Source: an uncultured Oscillospiraceae bacterium
GTDB taxonomy: Bacteria; Bacillota_A; Clostridia; Oscillospirales; Oscillospiraceae
Reading direction: 5' to 3'
DNA: 6,795 nucleotides
NCBI GenBank assembly: GCA_947631215.1
Contig: CANRKN010000112.1
Location: 1 to 6,795, forward strand
Of the stretch, positions 1 through 6,400 are shown one piece after another. A program made the translations under genes and the position numbers. The notes beneath the pieces are model-generated. The model was not told the origin of the DNA. It saw nothing but the letters and a program-made list of their open reading frames with translations, and searched no databases. The number at the start of each line of letters is the position of its first letter. Within the stretch, counting starts at the first letter, position 1.

Positions 1-15
1 ATCATAGTGTTTCAT
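1..15 (-). CDS. Start of an unidentified gene leaving the window on the minus strand
   Basis: Only five codons are visible, reading MKHYD from an ATG at 15-13. The start is chosen because a strong ribosome binding site, GGAGG (minus strand, 27-23), lies 7 nt upstream. An in-frame ATG at 21-19 is too close to that site to be favoured. A promoter and a repressor-type palindrome lie directly upstream, so this looks like the first gene of a transcription unit. The product cannot be named from five residues. Genes behind this kind of operator are often a BlaI/CopY-type repressor itself, a beta-lactam response gene or a copper exporter, but that is inference from the operator alone. Confidence 0.6.
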
Positions 16-37
16 GTTCATTCCTCCGAGCGAACTT

Positions 38-66
38 ATTTTAGCACAAAACAGTCACAATTACAA
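38..66 (-). promoter_or_regulatory. Sigma-A type promoter with extended -10
   Basis: On the minus strand, TTGTAA (66-61) is followed by a 17-nt spacer and TAAAAT (43-38). The TGC directly before the -10 gives an extended -10 element (TGnTAAAAT). Transcription would start near position 31 and run into the gene starting at 15, leaving a short leader that carries GGAGG. Spacing and position fit a genuine promoter; the start point is estimated, not shown. Confidence 0.6.
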
Positions 67-73
67 CTGTAAT
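60..73. promoter_or_regulatory. Palindromic operator, BlaI/MecI/CopY-like (TACA-NN-TGTA)
   Basis: ATTACA-AC-TGTAAT is a perfect 6+6 palindrome with a 2-nt centre. Its core TACAACTGTA (62-71) matches the TACA-NN-TGTA pattern known for operators of the BlaI/MecI/CopY winged-helix repressor family. It covers the -35 element of the promoter at 38-66, where bound repressor would exclude RNA polymerase. The match to the motif is seen directly; that such a repressor acts here is inference, since no repressor gene is in the window. Confidence 0.5.
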
Positions 74-82
74 ATGATAAAA

Positions 83-751
83 TTAGTCTTTTAAGGCGAA
101 GGGGCGCAGTTCCGCATCCTGCTTGTCGCCGCTCTCCATGGCATAGGCCGACTGGATATAGACCCGCTTTCCGCCCTTCGTGGCTACAAAATCTATCTCC
201 CTCGCCGTGCGCTTTTGCTTGCCCGCCTTATCCTTCCCATTGGCATAAACGACGCCCACATCCACAGCATACCGCCGCAGGACCAATTCATTGTAGATGA
301 TATTTTCCATGATGTGGGTCATCTCCATCTGCCGGAAGCCGGTGCGGGCTTTCCGAAGGCCAACATCTTCGCAGTAGTACTTATTGGGATAGTCGAAATA
401 TGCTTTCCCCTTCACGTCAAAGCGCTTGCACTGAGCAAACAGAAACGCATCCTCCAGGTACCCCATATAGGTACTGACGGTATTGCGCGAGACCTGTTCG
501 CCCCTCCCCCGCTTCTGGGAGGAATTGATGGCATTTGCCATAAGGGTCCCTGTAGCGGATGTCGCGGGCCAGGTCCAGCTCTATGGTGATGATATATCGT
601 CCTCAACGTCATGGCTCCGGAGATAGTCATAGTACAGTTTCCGCAGTAAATAGGACTTTCCGCACCGGCGTATACCGGTGATGACCTTCACCTGTCCGTC
701 CCAGGCAAAGCTGATGAGCTGGTCCAAGTACTTGTCACGTTTGATCTCCAG
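83..751 (-). pseudogene. Decayed AAA_14 / DUF4143 family ATPase
   Basis: Remnant of an AAA_14 ATPase with a C-terminal DUF4143 domain, a family usually a little over 400 residues and of poorly known role. The N-terminal part has a clear Walker A loop, TGIRRCGKSYLL, about 22-33 residues after the expected start. The C-terminal part (541-83) has DUF4143 features: SRNTVSTYMGYLEDAFL, then CEDVGLR, MENIIYNEL and REIDFVATKGGKRVYIQ. Damage: the start falls on CTG (751-749), 7 nt after GGAGG; an extra AT in the ATATAT run at 592-597 shifts the frame to a TAG at 583-581; dropping two bases restores IITIELDLARDIRYRDP in frame. Then roughly half the protein, including Walker B, is missing near 541-550 and the DUF4143 part resumes in another frame. 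The C-terminus stops at ALKD (TAA), short of the usual end. Family is fairly sure; loss of function is strongly indicated. CTG could still initiate, but only a short peptide would result. Confidence 0.85.
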
Positions 752-758
752 GGGATGA

Positions 759-763
759 CCTCC
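759..763 (-). promoter_or_regulatory. Ribosome binding site of the ATPase remnant
   Basis: GGAGG on the minus strand, 7 nt before the CTG at 751-749 that begins the family's usual N-terminus (family members typically begin MEIKRDKYL-like; here LEIKRDKYLD). No in-frame ATG sits at a better spacing, so this site argues that CTG is either an unusual start or a mutated ATG. It directly abuts the 3' arm of an inverted repeat (802-764). Confidence 0.6.
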
Positions 764-802
764 ATTGAAAACTTTTGCACATAGATAATAACAGTTTTCA
801 AT
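764..802. repeat. Inverted-repeat unit downstream of the ATPase promoter
   Basis: Read on the minus strand, ATTGAAAACT (802-793) and AGTTTTCAAT (773-764) are perfect 10-nt inverted arms separated by 19 nt. The unit begins 4 bp after the -10 element, about at the transcription start, and ends next to GGAGG. It could be an operator, or an RNA stem-loop at the 5' end of the leader that affects access to the ribosome binding site. A similar unit lies on the other side of the promoter. Confidence 0.6.
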
Positions 803-806
803 AGAT

Positions 807-835
807 ATTATACGAACACAGTACCAGTTTGTCAA
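807..835 (-). promoter_or_regulatory. Perfect consensus sigma-A promoter of the ATPase remnant
   Basis: On the minus strand TTGACA (835-830), a 17-nt spacer and TATAAT (812-807) match both consensus hexamers and the optimal spacing exactly. Transcription would begin near 800 and run into the AAA_14 remnant starting at 751. The promoter is intact although the gene is broken. A fully consensus promoter is expected to be strong unless repressed, and it lies between two inverted-repeat units (843-880 and 764-802) that could hold a repressor. Confidence 0.75.
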
Positions 836-842
836 TTATCAG

Positions 843-880
843 ATTGAAAACTTTTGTATATTTTGTGTCAACTTTTCAAT
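843..880. repeat. Inverted-repeat unit upstream of the ATPase promoter
   Basis: Read on the minus strand, ATTGAAAAGT (880-871) and AGTTTTCAAT (852-843) are inverted arms with one mismatch, 18 nt apart, ending 7 bp before the -35 element. The 14-mer CAAAAGTTTTCAAT in this unit (856-843) is repeated exactly in the downstream unit (777-764), 79 bp away. The layout, one unit on each side of a consensus promoter, resembles a two-operator arrangement, but the binding protein is unknown. Confidence 0.6.
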
Positions 881-1018
881 TACATATTTTTGTCGAAAGA
901 CATACAAACAACATAAAAGTTGACTTGGTTTCTGCTCCGGGAACCCCATGGACTGAACAGAAAACAGGTCAACTTCTTCTATGTTGTGGAAAGAGCAAGC
1001 GTCGGGAAATGCCCTTAT
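881..1018. other. Intergenic stretch without a recognisable gene
   Basis: No open frame here resembles a known protein; plus-strand frames running from about 829 and 920 into the deacetylase remnant look like chance. The only structure I see is a set of related short repeats: GTCAACTTTT (867-876), its reverse complement AAAAGTTGAC (915-924) and GTCAACTT again (969-976). The AT-rich left part grades into more GC-rich DNA to the right. It may contain scars of past rearrangement between the two flanking pseudogenes. Confidence 0.5.
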
Positions 1019-1393
1019 TCAGGGGCTTTCAGCTATGTGGGAACGCTCCACATCCCACTGGATGGGCTGGATGCCCATGTTCCGGACGGTGGTGATGACC
1101 TGGTCGTTATACTCCCCGTAGGGGCAGCGGAACAGCTCCACCTTTCCGCCGGTGATAGCCTCGATCTTGCCGCTGGCAAGGCTCACTTCGTCGATGATCT
1201 GCTTCTCCGACAGCTTTGCCATGTGGGGATGTGTGTCGGAATGGCTTCCAATCTCCATGCCCGCGTCGGCCAGGGCCTTCACGCTCTCCGGATATTTGTC
1301 CGCCCACTGGCCCACCAGGAAGAACGTGGCCTTCACGCCGTACTTCGTCAGGGTATCGATGAGCGTCTGGGTATCCTCATTGCCCCAGGGTGA
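1019..1393 (-). pseudogene. Polysaccharide deacetylase (NodB domain) remnant, cut at both ends
   Basis: The minus-strand frame from 1387 to about 1049 encodes the middle of a NodB-type polysaccharide deacetylase, a metal-dependent enzyme that removes N-acetyl groups from cell-wall or spore-wall glycans (PdaA/PdaB-like enzymes in Firmicutes). Visible motifs: WGNEDTQTLIDTLTKYGVKA then TFFLVGQW, the metal-binding His motif SHSDTHPHM, and RCPYGEYN (NodB motif 3), ending QPIQWDV. Missing: the catalytic Asp motif (TFD-type), which should lie just before WGNED, together with any signal peptide and N-terminal domain, and everything after WDV, including the last catalytic motif. Residues after WDV (ERSHIAESP, stop at 1021-1019) are not family-like. 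The open frame runs on upstream to 1480, but those residues do not look like the family. Without the catalytic Asp it cannot be active. Confidence 0.85.
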
Positions 1394-1479
1394 TGTGCGG
1401 GTGCGGCAGCGAAGAACAGGCATGTTTTCCTGCACACCCTCATAACAATGAATGCGTATCTTGCTTATGGAGGTGTACA

Positions 1480-1617
1480 ATGTCCAAGGAAAAGAACGCC
1501 GTACCCACTTCCTGCAAGCCGCCCGCTATCCCCTGGCGCATCGTCCGTCTCTTCGACGGAACGCGCACGGCGGAACAGGTGGTATTGGACCTCATTAAGG
1601 TACATAACGTGTCATGA
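1480..1617 (+). CDS. Small 45-residue protein coupled to the recombinase
   Basis: The ATG at 1480 follows GGAGGTG (1469-1475) with 4 nt between, a strong ribosome binding site. The frame gives 45 residues and its TGA overlaps the recombinase ATG as ATGA (1614-1617), typical of translational coupling. The frame is open further upstream, but no other start has a comparable site, and the upstream part is antisense to the deacetylase remnant. The protein has a basic, Cys/Pro-containing N-terminal part (SCKPPAIPWRIVRLF) and a short helix-like tail (TAEQVVLDLIKVHNV). It has no membrane segment or signal peptide and only one Cys. I do not recognise the family. Being co-translated with a large serine recombinase, it could be an accessory or directionality protein for that enzyme, or a helper that sets the recombinase level; both are inference. 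Confidence 0.7.
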   Translation: MSKEKNAVPTSCKPPAIPWRIVRLFDGTRTAEQVVLDLIKVHNVS

Positions 1618-3197
1618 TATCTGCAAAAGAGCACTACAAGGTCGCCCGCTACGCCCGCTTGTCCCGTGAGGATGGGGACAAGCTGGAAAGTGACAGCATC
1701 GGAAACCAGCTCCGTTTGATAGAGGACTACTGCGGCCGGCATACGGAGCTGGTCCTCACCGATGACTATGTGGACGACGGTTTCACCGGCACCAATTTTG
1801 ACCGGCCGGCCTTTAAGCGGATGCTTGAGGACATCAACGCTGGCAAGATCGACTGTGTGGTCGTAAAAGACCTTTCCCGCTTCGGCCGGGACTACATCGA
1901 CATGGGCTATTATCTGGAACGGTGGTTCCCCTCTCGGGATGTCCGCTTCATCGCGGTCAACGACGCCGTGGACAGCCTCCAGGGCCCCTACGATATGCTC
2001 CTGCCGCTGAAAAACGTCTTCAACACCCAGTACGCCAAGGACATCTCCTCCAAGGTCCGCAGTTCCTTCACCACCAAGCAGCGACGGGGTGAATTTGTCG
2101 GGGCTTTTGCCTCCTATGGTTATCTGAAAGACCCCGACAAGAAGAACCATCTTATCATTGACCCTGTTGCTTCCCAGGTCGTGAGGCGCATCTTCACAAT
2201 GGCCGCCGCCGGGATCGGCCAGATACGCATCGCCAAAACTTTGAATGACGAGCATATCCCATGCCCCAGCGAGTACAAGCGCCTCATGGGCGAGCGGTAC
2301 ACCAACAATCACAAACTGGACTCCACCAGATACTGGACATATGCCACCGTCCACCGTATCCTGCGAAGCCAGGTCTATATAGGCACAGTCGTATCTGGCC
2401 GGTATGTCCGCCCCGGTATGCACGCGAAGGCAAAGGCCGCCCCGGAGCAGGATTGGATCGTCGTTGAGGGGATGCATGAGCCCATCATCTCTCAGGAGCT
2501 GTGGGATACCGTCCAGGCGCAGATAAGCGCCAACGCCCGCCCCATTGATTTCGAGGGAAATGTGAGTATGTACGCGGGGCTCCTCTCCTGCGGAGACTGC
2601 GGCCGCTCCTTGTGCAAGACCACCTGGAACGGACATGTGACGTACTCCTGTGGGTCATACCATCGCTATGGAACATCTGTCTGCTCTCCTCACTATATCA
2701 GAGAGGACACACTCTCTGATATCATCCTGAACGATATAAACCGTGTTATCCACGCCGTTACTGACCTCAAAACTCTGTCTGAGGAGCAGCGAGCCTCCTC
2801 CCCTGTTGTATCCCGCCGAGAGAACGAGTTGGCCCGGCTCCAAGGCGCTCTTGCCCGTATCCGTCATCTGAAGCAGAGCACCTATGAGGATTATCGGGAC
2901 AAGCTTCTCAGCCGCGAAGAGTTTATGCGTTACAAGGCAGATTATGACCGGCAGGAGAGTGACCTTGAGGCACAGATCACCAAGGCAGGAAAGCAAGAAC
3001 GGCCCGATGAAGTTCTGGAGCACTCATGGGTAGAACAGCTTGTCCGCCGCGGCGAACTGGAATCGCTCGATCGGGCAACGCTTGCCCAGACCGTCAAAAG
3101 CATCCGCGTTTTTGAGGACAAGCATATTGAGATAACCTATCTATTTTCCGACGAGCTAAACGTGCTTTTTGAAAACACAGATAGTACAACATTCTAA
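1614..3197 (+). CDS. Large serine recombinase (TnpX/TndX-like)
   Basis: Complete 527-residue site-specific recombinase of the large serine type, which cuts both strands at attachment sites through a serine-DNA link to integrate or excise mobile elements. Residues 8-155 are the resolvase catalytic domain: YARLS gives R15 and nucleophile S17, and KDLSRFGRD gives D86, R89 and R92. About 160-300 is the Recombinase DNA-binding domain (PF07508-like). A zinc ribbon follows with C326, C329, C346 and C357. Residues about 400-460 are charged and likely form the coiled coil that controls synapsis. The tail (485-520) resembles DUF4368, as in clostridial TnpX-like enzymes. No frameshift or missing catalytic residue is seen. 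The start overlaps the stop of the 45-residue gene; AAGG at 1597-1600 is too far off to be a good ribosome binding site, so coupled translation is likely. No other transposition or conjugation gene is in the window, so the element may be minimal, a relic, or extend elsewhere. Confidence 0.95.
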   Translation: MISAKEHYKVARYARLSREDGDKLESDSIGNQLRLIEDYCGRHTELVLTDDYVDDGFTGTNFDRPAFKRMLEDINAGKIDCVVVKDLSRFGRDYIDMGYYLERWFPSRDVRFIAVNDAVDSLQGPYDMLLPLKNVFNTQYAKDISSKVRSSFTTKQRRGEFVGAFASYGYLKDPDKKNHLIIDPVASQVVRRIFTMAAAGIGQIRIAKTLNDEHIPCPSEYKRLMGERYTNNHKLDSTRYWTYATVHRILRSQVYIGTVVSGRYVRPGMHAKAKAAPEQDWIVVEGMHEPIISQELWDTVQAQISANARPIDFEGNVSMYAGLLSCGDCGRSLCKTTWNGHVTYSCGSYHRYGTSVCSPHYIREDTLSDIILNDINRVIHAVTDLKTLSEEQRASSPVVSRRENELARLQGALARIRHLKQSTYEDYRDKLLSREEFMRYKADYDRQESDLEAQITKAGKQERPDEVLEHSWVEQLVRRGELESLDRATLAQTVKSIRVFEDKHIEITYLFSDELNVLFENTDSTTF

Positions 3198-3238
3198 AGA
3201 TAGAATAGAAATTATACTACATCTGCTGCTTTACATCA

Positions 3239-3340
3239 TCCGTGCGGACAGTCGATGTTGGCGCCCAAAAACAAGAACTCCCAGCCCTACTTCGCCTTCT
3301 CATGCTCGATCATGGCCTTGACCATATCGGCTGCCTTATA
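3239..3340 (-). pseudogene. Short remnant of a vWA-domain protein
   Basis: On the minus strand, DMVKAMIEHEKAK (about 3328-3290) is followed by TAG (3289-3287) and then, in the same frame, GWEFLFLGANIDCPHG (3286-3239) before TGA. In bacterial vWA-domain proteins a segment like VKxMIEHEKxKYGWEFLFLGANIDA is common near the end of the domain. The TAG sits exactly where Tyr (TAC/TAT) is expected, so one base change may have broken the frame. Nothing vWA-like is visible on either side: the homology fades upstream of about 3340 and downstream of ANID. No start codon or ribosome binding site fits. This identification rests on memory of the family's sequence over about 28 residues. Confidence 0.55.
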
Positions 3341-3358
3341 GGCGGCCCCGGCGCACAG

Positions 3359-3389
3359 CAGGAGGCTCCCCCATCGGGGGAGCCTCCTG
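3359..3389. terminator. Perfect 14-bp hairpin, probable terminator
   Basis: CAGGAGGCTCCCCC (3359-3372), a 3-nt loop ATC, and GGGGGAGCCTCCTG (3376-3389) form a perfect, very stable GC-rich stem. On the minus strand it lies 34 nt beyond the stop of the Sel1-repeat gene, and on the plus strand about 160 nt beyond the recombinase. No strong T tract follows on either strand (plus has only ACTTTC), so it is not a textbook intrinsic terminator. It may stop transcription from both sides, protect the 3' end of the Sel1 mRNA, or be a dispersed repeat. Confidence 0.55.
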
Positions 3390-3423
3390 ACTTTCATCGG
3401 GGTAAGTTAAACTGGGTAATTTT

Positions 3424-6400
3424 TTACTCTCCGGCGGGCTCCGCCGTCAGCTCCTCCAGACGCTGGGCGCACGATTCGTCCCCGGCCTCCGCGCCCTTGG
3501 CGTAGTACTCCAGGGCCTTATCCATATCCGGCTCCACGCCCTCGCCGTCCTCATAGGCCACACCCAGGATATACCAGCCCGCGGTCTGCCCGTCCAGAGA
3601 CTCCTCCAGCAGGGCGACGCCCTTTTCGCCGTCCTGTTCCACGCCGATGCCGGCGACATACATACCTCCCAGGAGCATCTGGCAGTAGGGGTCACCCATA
3701 TCCACGCCCAGCTGCAGCCACCGGAGCGCTTCCTCATAGTTCTGGTCCACGCCCACACCGTTGAGGTATATGTACCCCAGCTTGCCGGCGGCGCCGGTCT
3801 CGCCGTGGGACGCGGCCAGCGAAAGGAGCTCCACCGCTTTGGCGCTGTCCTGGTCCACGCCCTGGCCGTCCAGATAGCAGTTGCCCAGGGAGTAAGCCGC
3901 CTGGTAGTTTTCGTCCTCCTCCACGGCGGAGGTCAGAAGCTCCACAGCTTTGGCCTCGTCCTGTTCCAGGCCCTTGCCGTCCCGGTAGAGATAGGCCAGG
4001 ATGCGCTTTTCGCTGGAGCCCAGGTCGTCCTCTTCCTCCTCCTTGGTCAGGCTTGCGGCCAAGCTCTCATAGAGTTCTTGGGCCTTCGCCTCGTCCTGCT
4101 CCACACCTTCGCCGTTGGCGTACATGACCGCCAGGTAATAGATAGCCTCCTCGTCATCGTCCTGAGCGGCCTTTTCAAACCACTCCGCCGCCTGGGTGTA
4201 GTCCACATCAACAGAGCCCTTTCCGAACAGATAGAACTCCCCCAAGGCCTCCATGGCCGAGGTGTTATCCTCGTCCAGCTCCAGCGCCTTGTTGCAGAGC
4301 TCAAAGCTCTTGTCCAGGTCCACCTCCACGCCCTTGCCGTGGTAATAGAAATTGGCCAGGTTCGACGCGGCCAGGCTGTTGCCCATCTCCACGGCTTGGG
4401 CGAAGAGCTCCGCGGCCTTGCCGTAGTCTTTCTCCACGCCCTCGCCGCGGCCGTACATCACGCCCAGGTTGTTGACGGCCATGCTGTGGCCCAGTTCCGC
4501 GGCCTGGGTGTAGTACTCCATGGACTTGCCATAGTCCTGCTCCACGCCCTGGCCGCGGGAATATGCCAAGCCCAGGTTATACGCAGCGGAGGCGTGCCCC
4601 AGCTCCGCCGCCCGGGTGTAATACTCCACAGCCTTGGTGTAGTCCTGCTCCACGCCCTCGCCGTTTTTATACAGTACGCCCATGTTGTACATGGCGTCGG
4701 GGATGCCGTGCTCCGCCGCTTGGGCATAATACGCCGCGGCCTGGGCGTCGTCCTGGTCCACGCCCTCACCGAAGTAATACATGTCGCCCACGTCCTCCGC
4801 CGCCCGCCAGCAGCCGTCCTCCACGGCGGCAGTGTAGAGCGCAAAGGCCGTTTCGTAGTCTTCCTCCACACCGTAGCCATAGTAATAAAGACGAGCCAGT
4901 ATCCGCGTCTCAGCGGCTGTGAGGTCCTCTTCCGCCTTTTCCGTGAGCTGGGCGGCCAGGCTCTCGCGAAGCTCCTGGGCCTTGGCCCCGTCCTTTTCCA
5001 CGCCCTTGCCGCTCTTATAGAGCCTTGCCAGGGCATACGTGGCCTCCGCCTGGTCCTGTTCGGCGGATTTTTCATACCATTCCGCCGCCTGGGCCGGGTC
5101 CGCGTCCACCGCGCCATAGCCGTTTTCGTAGAAGTCGCCCACCATGTACATGGCGTCCGCGTCGTCTGCGTCCGCGGCCTGACTGTAGAGCTCAAAGGCC
5201 CTGGCTTTGTCAAGCTCACGGCCGTCGGCGTAGTTATAGGCGTCGGCCACGGTGGTGCTCATGGAGCCGACGGCACCCAGGTCCGCGGCTTCTTCGTAAT
5301 AGTCCAGGGCCTTGGCTTTATCCTCCTCCACGCCGTTGCCGTAATAGTACATTGAGCCCAGGTTGTACATGGCCTCAGGGACGCCCTGTTCCGCCGCCTG
5401 ATTGAAGAACTCCAAAGCCTTGGCAGTGTCCTTCTCCACGCCCTGGCCGACGTAGTAAAGACCGCCCAGGTTCACCATGGCCTCCGCGTCGCCCTGGGCC
5501 GCAGCCTGGGCATAATACTCCGCGGCCTTGGCGATGTCCTGTTCCACGCCCTCGCCATGGGCGTACATATAGCCCAGGTTGTACATCGCGTCGGCGAGGC
5601 CCAGCTCCGCCGCCCGGGCGTAATACTCCACGGCCTGGGCGTCGTCCTGTTCCACGCCCTCGCCATAATCGTACATCACGCCCAAGTTGTACATGGCCAT
5701 TTCTTCGCCCTTTTCCGCGGCCTGGGTGTAAAGCTCAATGGCCTTTGCGTAGTCCTGCTCCACGCCTTCGCCGTTGGCATACATATAGCCCAGAGCGCTC
5801 AGAGCGTCGGTATAGCCCTGGGCCGCGGCCTGTTCAAATAGCTCCGCCGCCCGGATATAGTCCTCCTCCACGCCGTAGCCGTGCTCATAGAGCTTGCCCA
5901 GAGCCCACTTTTCAGAGGCGTCCATCTCGCTTTCGTCCACAGCGGTGAGCATAGCGGCCAGATCCTCGCGAAGCTCCGCCGCCTTGGCCTCGTCCTTCTC
6001 CACGCCTCTGCCGTCTTCATAGAGCTTCGCCAGGTAATACATGGCCTCCGCCTGGTCCTGTTCGGCGGCCTTTTCATACCACGCCGCCGCCTGATCCAGG
6101 TCCACATCCACCACGCCGTGGCCGTTTTCATAGAAATCGCCCACTGCGTACATGGCGTCGGCGTCGCCGTCCTCCGCGGCCTGCGTGTAGTACGCAAAGG
6201 CCTTGGCGTAGTCCTGCTCCACCCCGTCGGCATACATGTACATATCGCCCAGGGCCGTCATGGACCACATGTCGTCCATGGCCGCGCCCTGCTCATAGAG
6301 CTCCCTGGCCTTGTCCAGGTCCTGCTCCACGCCGGCGCCGGTCTGGTAGACCCGGGCCATGTAGCCGTAGGCCTCCGGCACGCCGTGCTCCGCCGCGTCC

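Noticed and set aside
1000..1028. Weak stem GCCC...GGGC followed by TTTC as a terminator.
   Set aside because: Only four pairs are certain and there is no T tract, so it is not distinguishable from chance.
829..1393. Plus-strand frames across the intergenic region and the deacetylase remnant.
   Set aside because: They run antisense to recognisable deacetylase sequence, show no known motifs and lack a ribosome binding site.
1440..2636. A 398-codon open frame on the minus strand.
   Set aside because: It is antisense to the well-supported recombinase and its sequence resembles no protein family; it is open because of codon bias.
1388..3237. Attachment sites attL and attR for the serine recombinase.
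   Set aside because: I could not find a matching direct repeat at the two ends of the recombinase region by eye, so none is annotated.
3805..5355. A 516-codon open frame on the plus strand.
   Set aside because: It lies wholly antisense to the Sel1 gene. Its repeated HALAV-type content is the complement of the Sel1 repeats, and it has no credible ribosome binding site.
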